A DNA stretch of 64,000 nucleotides from Marinobacter litoralis (GCF_016427555.1 NZ_JAELVS010000001.1:930001-994000), one strand, 5' to 3'. Positions 1 to 9,146 are shown, counted from the stretch's first letter. Notes: a model not told the origin generated them from the letters alone. A program made the numbers and translations.

Positions 1-988
1 AAAACGCGCCCTCCGGCTTGCGTACGATTGCACCCATGTCGGTCAGGCGGCGGTGAACGTATTCACCGACCACTTTGAGTACCCGTCGGGAGTCGTTCAG
101 GTAGCTGTTGATGTCGTCACCGCCGTTGAAGGCGGTGATGGCGGCATACTGGATCGGCGCAGCCGTTGAGGTGAAAGTTTCGCTGGCAATGATGGCCATG
201 GCGTCTTGCAGCGGGCGCAGTTCGGATGGGAAGATAAAGGCACCCAAACGCCAGCCACCGGCACCCAGCCATTTACTCATACCCGTACTGATGATGGTGC
301 CTTCCGGGTAGTAGCGGGCAATGGATTTATGCCGGCCTTCAAAGTGTACTTCGCCGTAGATTTCATCCGACAGCAGAATCAGATTGTACTTGCGTGCCAC
401 GTTGGCGATGGCCAATAACTGGTCATCGGTGTAGGTGCAACCGGTCGGGTTGGACGGGTAGTTCAGAATCAGGATACGCGGCCGTGACGGGTCGTCCCGG
501 CAGATAATGTCCAGTTCTTCGGCGGTCAGTTGCCAGTTGTTTTCGGCGTGGGTTGGCAGCCAATGAACCGAGCGGCCGATGATGCGGGCTTGCGGCGCAT
601 AGGAAACCCAGCTCGGGCGCGGGATCAGCAGGTCACCGTAGTAGGCCAGCTGCAGGATGAACAGCAGCTCCTTGGAGCCCGGGCCGATCAGTACGTCTTC
701 CCAGCTGGAGCGCATACGTTCGTTGCGATTGATGTAGCCGGAGATGGCTTCACGCAGACCTTTCAGGCCCTTCACCGGAAGGTAGTCTTTCTCGTGGGCG
801 TGTTCTTTCAGCGCCTCGACCACTCGCTCTGGCACCGGAAACGGCGACTGCCCCAGGCCCAGTTTGATGATGTCTTTGCCTTCAGCGCGTAGCTGGTTGC
901 TCTGCTCGTTGATACGAAGCGTGGCGGAGGGTTGAATGCCACGAACGTTCAGGTTTATCGCGTAACGGTGGTCGCTTTTGATGTCCAT
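1..988 (-). CDS. PLP-dependent class I/II aminotransferase (3' end outside window)
   Basis: The translated N-terminal part (about 329 residues; the C-terminus runs off the left edge) has the fold-type I aminotransferase pattern. It includes a substrate-arm region with a GLGQSPFPVP stretch, a cofactor-binding NYPSNPTG motif, an SDEIYGEVHFEG segment supplying the pyridine-nitrogen Asp, and the Schiff-base lysine in STGMSKWLGAGGWRLG. These enzymes exchange amino groups between an amino acid and a 2-oxo acid in the cytoplasm. The substrate cannot be assigned; an aspartate- or aromatic-type role is possible. The start codon used begins MDIKSDHRYAINLNVRG. The gene reads away from the PstS-OmpA gene's 3' end on the same strand and could be co-transcribed with it after a roughly 110-base gap. 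Confidence 0.9.
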   Translation of the reverse strand, partial: MDIKSDHRYAINLNVRGIQPSATLRINEQSNQLRAEGKDIIKLGLGQSPFPVPERVVEALKEHAHEKDYLPVKGLKGLREAISGYINRNERMRSSWEDVLIGPGSKELLFILQLAYYGDLLIPRPSWVSYAPQARIIGRSVHWLPTHAENNWQLTAEELDIICRDDPSRPRILILNYPSNPTGCTYTDDQLLAIANVARKYNLILLSDEIYGEVHFEGRHKSIARYYPEGTIISTGMSKWLGAGGWRLGAFIFPSELRPLQDAMAIIASETFTSTAAPIQYAAITAFNGGDDINSYLNDSRRVLKVVGEYVHRRLTDMGAIVRKPEGAF

Positions 989-1097
989 TGTCCCTGTCTA
1001 TTGGTTGGTGGTGACAATGGCAGTATAGGCCCGCTGTGCGGGCCTGTGTTCGGCCTGCGCGTAAGGATTTCCCGCTACGCTGCTCGATGGGTCTGCC

Positions 1098-2414
1098 TTA
1101 CCGGGACTTGATCCACACTTCCACACGCCCATTGCGCTGACTGCCTGAGCCGCCAACCGGCATGTAGTCGCCATAGCCGGTGTAGGGAACGTACCGAACG
1201 CCTACGTGATTCAACGCGCGGCGCACCGACACGGCTCTCAGTTCGGAGATCATTTGTGCGCGCAGCTCATCACTCTGGGCATCGGCAAAACCGATGAGCA
1301 GCAGGTCGTCGGCAGAGCGATTGTGTTGCTTGAGAAAGTGTTTAACACGCAGCAAATCACGGTGCGCCTTGTTGTCCAGTTTGGTGCGGCCTTCCGAGAA
1401 TCGAAAGTTGACGGTCAAGCGTTGGTAACTCTGGGTCAGGCGTTTGAAGCTTTCGGGCACAGTGGCATCCAGCTCGGGTTTAACGGCGATCGGATTCTGG
1501 GATACGAATCCGGAACCGGCCACCCGAGCCTGACCTTCCGGGCTCAGCGCATACTCAATCAGCCCTTTGGCCAGATCCGGTGTTTGCTCACCCAGGGTGT
1601 ACATGAACAGGCGGCGGGACAAGGGGTAGTCTTCGCTGGCGACGGTAAGTTGGTTTGGCTTCAGAGCCGGGGCGTTCCCTTCAGAGATGGCGAGCAGTTT
1701 GCTGTTACGAACCGAGGCCAGTCCGGTAAAGCCAATGCTGTAGGGATCTCTGGAAACGTCATCGGATAGCAAGTCGTTGGATTCGTAGCGCAGTGCAGAG
1801 GCATGCAATGGCGCGGATTTGTTGAGTACCAATGTTTTGAACGTGTCCCAGGTGCCTGACCGTTCATCTCGTGCGTACAGGCGAATAGGATTGTTGCTGC
1901 CGCCCAGTTCTGACCAGTTTCGGATTTCGCCGCTAAACACTTTCCGGAGCGTGTCGATGCTCATTCGGCTGACCGGGTTGGACTGATGAACCAGAATGGC
2001 AAGTCCGTCAATGGCAATCACGTGCTCGCTGGAAAGGCCAGTAAGGTCTGCTCGATCACTGACTTGCTCCACCTCACTTACCCGTGCCGGACGGGAGGAG
2101 GCCCAAATATCGGCGCGGCCATCGGCGAGCGTGCGAAAGCCGGTACTGGAGCCATGGGCGGCTACCAATACGGACAGCTTTTTGCTTTGCTGGTGGGCCA
2201 CCAGTATCTGCTCGTTTTCCCGGGTTGTGGATTGGCGCATGACCGGGCCGTTGCTTAATTGCTCCAGGTAGCCTTTGACCAGCGATGGCGCTAATGCGGC
2301 TCCCACGGTATTGGAGCCGTGAATCTCCAGTTCATGGGCCGAGCTCAGTGCGGGGAACGCCAGCACTGAACAGACGAGAATAAGAAATAGAGGAATTCGA
2401 TTAGAAACAGCCAT
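1098..2414 (-). CDS. PstS-like periplasmic substrate-binding protein fused to an OmpA C-terminal domain
   Basis: A 438-residue exported protein. Residues 1-26 form a signal peptide (hydrophobic core, cleavage near LSSAHE). Residues about 27-310 resemble a phosphate-type periplasmic binding domain, with an IHGSNTVG opening like the PstS phosphate loop and a YARDERSGTWDTFK segment. Residues about 330-438 form an OmpA-like peptidoglycan-binding domain ending in NGRVEVWIK. The OmpA domain would tether the binding domain to the cell wall rather than deliver ligand to a permease. No pstCAB, phoU or phoBR gene is in the window, so phosphate as ligand is inferred from the family only. A role in surface retention, adhesion or phosphate sensing is equally possible. 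Confidence 0.85.
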   Translation of the reverse strand: MAVSNRIPLFLILVCSVLAFPALSSAHELEIHGSNTVGAALAPSLVKGYLEQLSNGPVMRQSTTRENEQILVAHQQSKKLSVLVAAHGSSTGFRTLADGRADIWASSRPARVSEVEQVSDRADLTGLSSEHVIAIDGLAILVHQSNPVSRMSIDTLRKVFSGEIRNWSELGGSNNPIRLYARDERSGTWDTFKTLVLNKSAPLHASALRYESNDLLSDDVSRDPYSIGFTGLASVRNSKLLAISEGNAPALKPNQLTVASEDYPLSRRLFMYTLGEQTPDLAKGLIEYALSPEGQARVAGSGFVSQNPIAVKPELDATVPESFKRLTQSYQRLTVNFRFSEGRTKLDNKAHRDLLRVKHFLKQHNRSADDLLLIGFADAQSDELRAQMISELRAVSVRRALNHVGVRYVPYTGYGDYMPVGGSGSQRNGRVEVWIKSR

Positions 2415-2487
2415 TTAAGAGCATCCATACCGAGCAGTTGCGATAGAGGTAGGATGCTACATAAATATGACAGTTGTGTTTCAGGTA

Positions 2488-2799
2488 TCAGAATTTATGG
2501 GGTTCCAGTTCCATATGGATGATCTTGCGACCGAGCATGATGATCCGGCCGGTGTAGCGTTCTTCACCGGTGGTGGTGAAGTCAAACAGAAACCGACGCC
2601 AGACCCGAACGCTGCCGGTGTCGTCACGCTTGAACCATAGGCCCCGGAGAAACACGGCGTCGTCCAGTAGCATCACGTCCATGGATTTACAGTAACGGCG
2701 AGCGGCATCGAGTACGAAGTCTTTGATGGCTTTGGCTTGCCACCAATACCATGCGGCAAAGCCCGCAGTGAAAAGCCAGAAGAGAGTGCCAAGAGTCAA
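2488..2799 (-). CDS. DUF3301 family small membrane-anchored protein
   Basis: A 103-residue protein with one N-terminal transmembrane segment (residues about 5-22, LFWLFTAGFAAWYWWQ). A basic and aromatic soluble part follows, with RRYCKS, WFKRDD and a C-terminal HMELEPHKF. The pattern matches the DUF3301 family of gammaproteobacteria, whose function is unknown. It lies between the RND pump and the PstS-OmpA gene on the same strand, with untranslated gaps on both sides. I cannot propose a biochemical role. Confidence 0.8.
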   Translation of the reverse strand: MTLGTLFWLFTAGFAAWYWWQAKAIKDFVLDAARRYCKSMDVMLLDDAVFLRGLWFKRDDTGSVRVWRRFLFDFTTTGEERYTGRIIMLGRKIIHMELEPHKF

Positions 2800-2906
2800 T
2801 GTGCTGGTGGCCCTGTTGGTGGTTTGGAGTGCACGGTCAAGCAGACCGGTAAAGCGCCAGACTACCTTATTGCGCGGGTTCGGGGAATTGTTGCGAGGAA
2901 GGGCGT

Positions 2907-2946
2907 TTAGCCGCCACCCGGAACGATCAGCTCAGGTGGCGGCTAA
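2907..2946 (-). terminator. Inverted repeat after the first RND pump
   Basis: A perfect 12-bp inverted repeat (TTAGCCGCCACC / GGTGGCGGCTAA) separated by 16 bases starts 9 bases beyond the RND permease stop. There is no clean T-tract, so it may be a weak intrinsic terminator or a 3'-end stabilising hairpin. Confidence 0.5.
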
Positions 2947-2954
2947 GCATTCGG

Positions 2955-5900
2955 TCAGCTGGTGCTCTTGGCGACCTCTTTTTCATCCTTGTATTCGTCA
3001 CCGGCTTCGCCGTGGTGATCACGGGCCAGCAGGATGTAGAATGCCGGCAGCACGAACACGGTGAACAAGGTGCCAATGCCCAGACCAGCGCTGATGGTCA
3101 GGCCGATGGCAAAGCGGCTTTCTGCACCCGGGCCGACGGCGATCAGCAGCGGCACCATGGCAAAAATCAAGGCCAGTGAGGTCATGATGATCGGGCGCAG
3201 CCGGATGGCGGCGGCCTCGATCACGGCATCGACCTTGTTCAGGCCCCGCTCTTTTTGCAACTGGTTAGCGAACTCCACGATCAGAATACCGTTCTTGGAG
3301 ACCACCCCGATCAGGGTAATCAGCCCCACCTGGGTGTAGATGTTCATGGTGGCAAAGCCAAGCACGATGAACACCATGGCTCCGGCCACCGACATGGGCA
3401 CAGACACCAGAATAATGATCGGATCGCGCCAGCTTTCAAACTGAGCGGCCAGTACCAGATAGATCACCAGCAGCGACAGGAAGAAGGTCACCACCAGAGC
3501 GCTGCCCTGATTCGCCAGTTGGCGCGAGGCCCCGGTGTAATCAAAGCTGAAGCCTTGAGGGAACACTTCTTCTGCGGTCTTCTCGATGAACTCCATCGCG
3601 CTGCCGGCGGCAACACCCGGCATCACCACGCCTTCCAGCGTCAACGAGTTTTGTTGGTTAAACTGGGTGCGGTTCGACGGCTCTACTTCTTCGGTGAAGC
3701 TGGCCACGCTGGAGAGCGGAACCAGGTCTCCGCTGCCACTGCGAATGTAGTATTCGTCGAGTGCTTCTTTGCTCGGGCGGAACTGATCATCCACCTGCGG
3801 AATCACCTGGTAAGAGCGGCCTTCCATGTTGAAGCGGTTGATGTAACCACCGCTGAGCATGCTGGCCAGTGTCTGACCGACTTCCTGCATTGACAGGCCC
3901 AGATCGGCAACGCGGTCACGGTCGATGTGAATTTTAGTCACCGGCTTGTCGAAGTTGATGGACTTCTTCAGGAACATGAAGTTGCCGCTCTGCATCGCCT
4001 TGCCGAGGATTTCATCGGCTACCTGATCCAGTTGCTCATAGGTGCCACCGGTACTGATCACGAATTGGAACGGCAGGCCGCCGCCGGAACCCGGCAGTGA
4101 CGGCAGCGGGAATACGGCTGTTTGCAGGCCAGTGACCTTTTTCAGTTCGGCGTCCAGCTTTGGCTGAACCTCAAACTGGCTGACTTCACGCTCACTCCAG
4201 GGCGCCATTTTGAAGCCGCCAAAGACGGCGTTCGGGCTGGTGATGCCGATGATCATAAAGTCTTCTTTGTAGCCCGGTAGCTCTGTCATCCGCTCTTGCA
4301 CTTCCTGACCGTGTTCAAGCAGGTAGTCGAGCGTTGAGGTCTCGGGCCCCAAACCCTGATGGAACAGGATGCCCTGATCTTCGGTCGGGGCCAGTTCGCT
4401 CTGACTCATCATCTGCATGAAATAGATAGAGCCCAGCACCACCAACGCGAAGAACACGACCACAGATTTGGTTTCCATCAGCGACGACAGCGCGGCTTTG
4501 TAGCCGTTGGCTATGCCGTTGAAGAACTTCTCGACCATCTGCTCAAACTTGCCGGGCTCGCCGTGGGGCTTCAGCACCTTGGCGGATAGCATCGGCGAGA
4601 GAGTCAGGGCCACGATGCCGGAAATTACCACGGTGCCGGCCAGCGTGAACGCAAATTCGGTGAACAAGGAGCCAACCAGCCCGCCCATAAAGCCGATCGG
4701 CACGTATACCGCCACCAGAGTAGTGGTCATGGCAATAATCGGAGTCGCCATTTCACGGGCGCCGTTAATGGCCGCTTCGAAGCGAGATTCCCCTTGCTCG
4801 ATGTGTCGGTGCACGTTCTCCACCATGATGATGGCATCATCTACCACCAGACCGATCGCCAGAACCATCGACAACAGGGTCAGCAGGTTCAGTGAGAAAC
4901 CGAACATCAGCATGATGAACGCACCGCCGATTAGTGAGAGCGGAACGGCAACGGAAGGCACTACCGAGGCCCGGATTGAGCCGAGGCACAGGAATACCAC
5001 TACCAGTACGATGATCATGGCTTCGATCAGAGTGCGTACTACCTCGTTGATGGAGTCTTCAATGAAGTCCGAGGCGTCGTAGGCCAGGCGTACACCCATG
5101 CCGCTGGGCAGCTGGCTTTCGATATCCGGCAATTCGGATTTCACCAGGTCGGCCACGGTCAGCGGGTTGGCGCCTGGAGCGATTTCGATAGCGACGTAAG
5201 TGGCGGGCTGGCCTTTATACAGCGCAATGTTGTCGTAGGTCTGTGAGCCGAGCTCAACACGGGCGATGTCCTGCAGGCGAATCAGAGAGCCATTGGACTG
5301 CTTGACCACCAGATTGCGGAACGCATCCGGGTCGGCGATGTCGGTGTCACTGGTCAGGCTGATTTCGGTGTATTGGCCGCGGGTTTTGCCCACAGCGGCC
5401 TGATAGTTGTTGGCTCTGAGTTTGGCGGCAACTTCGGTGGGCGTCAGATCCACCGCGGCCAGGCGCTCAGGGTCCAGCCAAACCCGCAACGCAAAGGTGC
5501 GGCCAAGCAGCTGGGCTTTACCCACTCCAGGCAGGGCCTGCAATTTTGGCTGCACGACACGGGTCAGGTAATCAGTAATCTGCGGGACATCCAGCTCGGT
5601 GCTGTAGAACGCGATATACATCAGCGCGGTGCTGTCGCCGGTGGTGGAGGTAATGACCGGGTCCTGAGCCTCTGCCGGCAGAACGTTCCGCTGACTGGCC
5701 ACCTTGGCCTGAATTTCGGCCAGCGCATCGTTAGCGTCGTAGTTCAGCTCCATTTTGGCCTGAATGGTGGACACGCTTTGGGAGCTGGTGGAGGTCAGGT
5801 AATCAATGCCGCTGGCTTCTGCAATCGCCTGCTGCAGGGGCGTGGTGATAAAGCCCTTGATCAGATCCGAACTGGCACCGGGGTACGCCGTAGTGACGGT

Positions 5901-6035
5901 GACTGTGGTGCTTTCCAGTTTCGGGTACTGGCGGATTTCCATTTCCATGGCGGCCCGGGCACCCACCAACAGGATCAGCAAGCTGACCACCGTGGCAAGA
6001 ACCGGCCGATGGACGAAGATATCGGTGAAACGCAT
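2955..6035 (-). CDS. RND efflux permease, HAE-1 (AcrB/MexB-like) family
   Basis: This 1026-residue inner-membrane drug/proton antiporter has the usual RND layout. TM1 lies at about residues 12-30, followed by a first periplasmic porter domain. The TM4 relay pair Asp-Asp sits in GLVVDDAIIMVENVHRHIE. A second periplasmic loop follows, and TM10 carries the relay Lys in GVVSKNGILIVEFANQ. Family members export hydrophobic compounds together with an adaptor and an outer-membrane channel. Its start codon overlaps the stop of the upstream adaptor gene (TAATG), so the two are translationally coupled. No TolC-like gene follows, so the channel must be shared. Substrates cannot be read from the sequence. 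Confidence 0.93.
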   Translation of the reverse strand: MRFTDIFVHRPVLATVVSLLILLVGARAAMEMEIRQYPKLESTTVTVTTAYPGASSDLIKGFITTPLQQAIAEASGIDYLTSTSSQSVSTIQAKMELNYDANDALAEIQAKVASQRNVLPAEAQDPVITSTTGDSTALMYIAFYSTELDVPQITDYLTRVVQPKLQALPGVGKAQLLGRTFALRVWLDPERLAAVDLTPTEVAAKLRANNYQAAVGKTRGQYTEISLTSDTDIADPDAFRNLVVKQSNGSLIRLQDIARVELGSQTYDNIALYKGQPATYVAIEIAPGANPLTVADLVKSELPDIESQLPSGMGVRLAYDASDFIEDSINEVVRTLIEAMIIVLVVVFLCLGSIRASVVPSVAVPLSLIGGAFIMLMFGFSLNLLTLLSMVLAIGLVVDDAIIMVENVHRHIEQGESRFEAAINGAREMATPIIAMTTTLVAVYVPIGFMGGLVGSLFTEFAFTLAGTVVISGIVALTLSPMLSAKVLKPHGEPGKFEQMVEKFFNGIANGYKAALSSLMETKSVVVFFALVVLGSIYFMQMMSQSELAPTEDQGILFHQGLGPETSTLDYLLEHGQEVQERMTELPGYKEDFMIIGITSPNAVFGGFKMAPWSEREVSQFEVQPKLDAELKKVTGLQTAVFPLPSLPGSGGGLPFQFVISTGGTYEQLDQVADEILGKAMQSGNFMFLKKSINFDKPVTKIHIDRDRVADLGLSMQEVGQTLASMLSGGYINRFNMEGRSYQVIPQVDDQFRPSKEALDEYYIRSGSGDLVPLSSVASFTEEVEPSNRTQFNQQNSLTLEGVVMPGVAAGSAMEFIEKTAEEVFPQGFSFDYTGASRQLANQGSALVVTFFLSLLVIYLVLAAQFESWRDPIIILVSVPMSVAGAMVFIVLGFATMNIYTQVGLITLIGVVSKNGILIVEFANQLQKERGLNKVDAVIEAAAIRLRPIIMTSLALIFAMVPLLIAVGPGAESRFAIGLTISAGLGIGTLFTVFVLPAFYILLARDHHGEAGDEYKDEKEVAKSTS

Positions 6036-7132
6036 TATTCAGACGCCTCCTTGTCGGATTCGTCCTGAATCTTGACGCGCTGGCCGGCGCGCAGTCTCAG
6101 CAGGCCTTTGGAGACTACCGTTTCACCCGCTTCGAGGCCGGATGTGATGGCCGTGCGGCCATTGCGAACCTCGCCGGTGGTGACCGTGCGACGTTCCACA
6201 ACCTGCTCGCCCTTGTCGTTCTCGGTGACAACAAACACGAAATTGCCGTAGGTGTTGTAAGAGATCGCGGTACGCGGAAGCGTGACAACTTTGTTGTCTC
6301 TGGGCTGGCCGGTCTGGATAGTTGCGAACATACCCGGGCGCAGCAGGTGATCTTCGTTGTTCAGGGTGGCACGAATCCGTACGGTACGGGTTTCCGGGCT
6401 CACGGAGGTGTTGATGGCGCTGACTTTGCCTTCAAAGGTTTGTTCCGGCACGGCGGCAACGGTCACAGATACAGGAAAACCGCTTTCGACGTTGGCGAGG
6501 TGCTTCTCGGACAGGGTGTAGTCCACGTAGATGGGGTCCAGCATGTTCACTTCGACAATCGGGCTACCGGTCGGCAGATATTCACCTTGGTTGACCATGC
6601 GAATGCCGAGCCGGCCATCAAACGGCGCCCGAATGATTTTCTTGTCGAGCTGCGCCTGCGCTTCGTTAACCCGGGCACGGGCGGCGTCGTAGTTGGCTTT
6701 TGCGGTGTCGTATTGAGACTGGGACACCGCACGCTTGGGCAGCAGGTCAGAGATGCGTTTGAAGTCCTGATCGGCCAGCTGCGCCTCGGCGCGGCGCGTG
6801 CGCAAAGCGGCTTCATCAATGGCGGCATCCAGTTCGATCAGGATGTCGCCTTTCTTGACGTTGTCGCCGGATTCGAAGTTGATGGTTTTGATGACGCCGG
6901 GCACTTCGTTGGAAACAGCAATGCCGTTTACAGCTTCAATGCTGCCGACGGCCTTGATAGAGGGCTGCCAGTTCTCGGTGGTCGATTGGGTTACGGAGAT
7001 GATTGCTGGTGGTTGTGGCTGTGACAGCATCTCTTTCAGTTGGCCAAATTGCATAAATTTGTAGCCGAAGATACCGCCGAGGACGAGACCTAGAAAAACG
7101 ATGGCGATGACAAAGCGGGATGCGGTGCGCAT
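6035..7132 (-). CDS. RND periplasmic adaptor (membrane fusion protein)
   Basis: A 365-residue HlyD/AcrA-type adaptor. An uncleaved N-terminal membrane anchor (residues about 6-25) is followed by a split lipoyl/barrel-sandwich domain (GSIEAVNGIAVSNEVPG and IIRAPFDGRLGIRMVNQGEY), separated by a coiled-coil hairpin rich in Ala, Gln and Glu. A beta-barrel and a membrane-proximal domain complete the protein. It bridges the downstream permease to an outer-membrane channel. There is no lipobox, unlike the second pump's adaptor in this window. It is the first gene of a two-gene operon, and the 357-base region ahead of it should contain the promoter and any operator. Confidence 0.92.
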   Translation of the reverse strand: MRTASRFVIAIVFLGLVLGGIFGYKFMQFGQLKEMLSQPQPPAIISVTQSTTENWQPSIKAVGSIEAVNGIAVSNEVPGVIKTINFESGDNVKKGDILIELDAAIDEAALRTRRAEAQLADQDFKRISDLLPKRAVSQSQYDTAKANYDAARARVNEAQAQLDKKIIRAPFDGRLGIRMVNQGEYLPTGSPIVEVNMLDPIYVDYTLSEKHLANVESGFPVSVTVAAVPEQTFEGKVSAINTSVSPETRTVRIRATLNNEDHLLRPGMFATIQTGQPRDNKVVTLPRTAISYNTYGNFVFVVTENDKGEQVVERRTVTTGEVRNGRTAITSGLEAGETVVSKGLLRLRAGQRVKIQDESDKEASE

Positions 7133-7489
7133 AGATGAGTTCCTGGGGCTGGGTTCCTGATGCGTATTCCGTCGCCAAGACTATGAAAAGCGGATGCTTG
7201 TTATGGCGAGCTCAGAGCTGGTGACGTTTGCATGTAAAGCAGGCGCAAATAGTCAGCAAGCGTAGCGCGTAGCATGCTACAAAAGTTGTACTGTTTTGTC
7301 ATTAACTTGGTTGCTTTATAAGACCATTTTTTTGAGCGAATTCACGCAAGTTTCAACAATAGTAGGTGTAATTACAGCATTTTGCAGCAGGCGCCCAAAT
7401 TGATTCGTGCGTGACTTTGCTGAACGCAGTACATTGGCATCAATCCATGGTGAAACGATCCCCAGGCAGGGGCAGGAGAAGATTAAATC
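7133..7489. other. Intergenic region between divergent RND adaptor and DnaJ-domain genes
   Basis: No credible gene is seen here. It contains a perfect 12-bp palindrome, GTAGCATGCTAC, at 7269-7280, preceded by a partial echo (GCGTAGCGCGTAGC), and AT-rich sequence at 7290-7345 suitable for promoters. No regulator gene for the pump is adjacent. Confidence 0.5.
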
Positions 7490-8005
7490 ATGCAGCTGGT
7501 ACTTGGCCTGGCTTTGGCCATCGCCGTGTTCGTTGTGCTGAAAAAGTGGGGGGCGTTGTCTCCCCAAGGGCAGAAAGCGGCCATCTGGAAGATCGTATTG
7601 GTGGCGGGCGGTGCGTTGCTGTTGTTTATGGTGCTGACCGGTCGCGTGCACATTCTGACAGCCGCGGTGGCGGCGCTTGTTCCTTTGCTGCGCAAACTGC
7701 CGGCGTTGCTCCGGTATGCACCTTTGTTTCGCAAAATGATGGGGGATTCGTCGGGGCCCCGAAACGATGAAACGTCAGGCCGGAATGATTCGTCGCGCGG
7801 GCAGAGCGCCACGGCGGGAGGCACAATGTCAGAACAAGAGGCCTGCGACATATTGGGGGTTCAGCCCGGATGTTCCCGGGATGATGTTGTATCCGCTCAC
7901 CGCAAACTGATGCAGAAACTGCATCCGGATCGCGGCGGAAACGACTACCTGGCGGCCAAATTGAATGAGGCCCGCGACCTGTTATTAGACAAGCACCGGG
8001 TGTGA
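7490..8005 (+). CDS. Membrane-anchored DnaJ-domain protein
   Basis: A 171-residue protein with two N-terminal membrane segments (residues about 2-20 and 33-52). A basic, polar linker (residues about 80-110) follows, then a C-terminal J domain (about 112-171). The J domain's helix II-III loop holds the invariant His-Pro-Asp (near residue 145, in [12 protein letters not shown]). J domains stimulate the ATPase of DnaK/Hsc70-type chaperones, so this should recruit DnaK to the inner membrane. It is much shorter than DnaJ or DjlA, lacking zinc-finger and substrate-binding regions. It ends one base before the stop of the convergent secretin-like gene. Confidence 0.85.
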   Translation: MQLVLGLALAIAVFVVLKKWGALSPQGQKAAIWKIVLVAGGALLLFMVLTGRVHILTAAVAALVPLLRKLPALLRYAPLFRKMMGDSSGPRNDETSGRNDSSRGQSATAGGTMSEQEACDILGVQPGCSRDDVVSAHRKLMQKLHPDRGGNDYLAAKLNEARDLLLDKHRV

Positions 8006-8006
8006 A

Positions 8007-8810
8007 TCAGGGCAGAACGTCCACTTTTACTTCAACAGATTGGTTATCGGCTCGTTTGCTGTTAACCCGGTACAGAATACCGTTCTGTTGACGGGTTTCC
8101 TGGGTGCGGGTGCCGCCGAGCGATACCCATTGCCCGGGTTGAACGCGACGGATGGTCATGAGCGCTTCGGTTTCATAACCTTCCAGGGCGGCCGGGTCTT
8201 CCTCGAACGATACAATGTTCAGTTCAATGGCTTGGTCCGATATAGCTTGTGGGCTCACTACGAAGCCGCTGCGGGTCTCAACCTTTTCAAGGATCGCTGC
8301 CGGATTTCGACCGCCTTGCACGGCGAATGGCAAGCTGCGTACATTGCCCGAGGTGATGTGTGCAGATTGGCCGTCCTGAACAACCAGTTGGCGTACCGTG
8401 TTGGAATTGGTGCTATAGGTGCGGCTCTGCACGCTGGCGTTTGCGGTGTTATTGCGAATGCTGACGCCCCCGCCTGATTGTTTGCCCCCGATATCTTGCC
8501 GATAACGTACGCTGATGCGCATTTGAACCGGCGGCACGTCCAAGGTGTTCACCAGTGTGCCAATTTCGTCCAGCAGGTCCGGCTCACCGCGAACCACCAA
8601 CTGCAGGCCTCGGGCGGTCACGGTGACGGGGGCTTGTTGGTAAAGTGCCCGAATCTGCTGGGAGATGTCTTCTGCGGTCCGGTTTTTGAGTTGATAAATG
8701 CGGGCTTCGGGGGCCGCCTGAACGCTGGCGGCAAATACTGACAAGGCCAACAGAAGAACGGAGCCGAGTGCTGACAAGCGCGCGAGTCGGCTCAGTTTTT
8801 CGATAACCAT
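8007..8810 (-). CDS. Exported protein with secretin N-domain (NolW-like)
   Basis: A 267-residue protein with a signal peptide (residues 1-32, ending SVQAAPEA). It carries one secretin N1/NolW-like domain (about 35-95: IYQLKNRTAEDISQQIRALY, then a VRGEPDLLDEIGTLV segment). The C-terminal half is Ser/Asn-rich and contains QPGQWVSLGGTRT and LYRVNSKRADNQSVEVKVDVLP. The second part resembles the N3 and septum-approach portion of a secretin, but there is no full pore-forming domain, so it is unlikely to form a channel alone. Neighbouring genes give no secretion or pilus context. A type II/IV pathway accessory or a periplasmic assembly factor is a guess. Confidence 0.7.
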   Translation of the reverse strand: MVIEKLSRLARLSALGSVLLLALSVFAASVQAAPEARIYQLKNRTAEDISQQIRALYQQAPVTVTARGLQLVVRGEPDLLDEIGTLVNTLDVPPVQMRISVRYRQDIGGKQSGGGVSIRNNTANASVQSRTYSTNSNTVRQLVVQDGQSAHITSGNVRSLPFAVQGGRNPAAILEKVETRSGFVVSPQAISDQAIELNIVSFEEDPAALEGYETEALMTIRRVQPGQWVSLGGTRTQETRQQNGILYRVNSKRADNQSVEVKVDVLP

Positions 8811-8868
8811 GAAGACCTCCTGTACCGGTTCTGCCGGGCGATGACGATAAAATAATCAGAATTGCCGG

Positions 8869-8898
8869 TTGCCAACTCTAAAACCGTGGGTATATAGT
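8869..8898 (+). promoter_or_regulatory. Candidate sigma-70 promoter for the DAHP synthase leader
   Basis: TTGCCA and TATAGT are separated by 18 bases. The predicted start of transcription near 8905 gives a leader of roughly 270 bases before the aroG-type gene, room for the attenuator described below. Placed by eye. Confidence 0.5.
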
Positions 8899-8965
8899 AA
8901 AAAGCATGAAGACACTACACGCAGCCTGTCAATTGAATGTTCTGAAAGCTTTCGGTGAAAAACTG

Positions 8966-9043
8966 ATGGCTTCCGGTTCGGCTGTGTTTTTTTGGTGGTT
9001 TGGTTATGGCTTTTATTTTAGCCAGAGCTCGGGCCGCCCATAA
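8966..9043 (+). CDS. Aromatic-rich leader peptide of the DAHP synthase gene
   Basis: A 25-codon reading frame whose residues 8-18 read FFWWFGYGFYF: five Phe, two Trp and two Tyr codons in eleven. This is the hallmark of a ribosome-mediated attenuation leader such as those of pheA and trpE. A GGTGA Shine-Dalgarno sequence sits 7 bases ahead of the ATG. An in-frame ATG 60 bases upstream (8906) would fall on the predicted transcription start, so the inner start is preferred. The stop codon is 71 bases before the terminator stem. The mix of all three aromatic amino acids suits the first common enzyme of the shikimate pathway. The peptide itself is not expected to have a function once made. Confidence 0.8.
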   Translation: MASGSAVFFWWFGYGFYFSQSSGRP

Positions 9044-9146
9044 GATCTTCATCGACCGAATTTAGCGAGGAAGGCAGCCCGGCAAACAACCCAGGCTGCC
9101 ACCGGACTCAAAAAGCCCCGACTGGTAGCCCAGCCGGGGCTTTTTT
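9022..9146 (+). promoter_or_regulatory. Transcription attenuator (antiterminator/terminator) of DAHP synthase
   Basis: The terminator pairs AGCCCCG (9114-9120) with CGGGGCT (9135-9141) and, inside it, CTGG (9122-9125) with CCAG (9130-9133), followed by six T. A competing pairing can form between CCAG (9022-9025) and CTGG (9122-9125), and between TCGGG (9029-9033) and CCCGA (9117-9121). It uses the terminator's 5' arm and lies just after the aromatic codons. A separate hairpin GGCAGCC/GGCTGCC (9073-9079/9094-9100) lies between. A ribosome stalled on early Phe/Trp codons would leave 9022-9034 free and favour read-through. One that reaches the stop would cover it and favour termination. The architecture is seen; the mechanism is inferred. 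Confidence 0.75.

Noticed and set aside
8906..8965. In-frame upstream ATG extending the aromatic leader peptide to 45 residues
   Set aside because: It coincides with the predicted transcription start and has no ribosome binding site; the inner ATG has GGTGA at good spacing.
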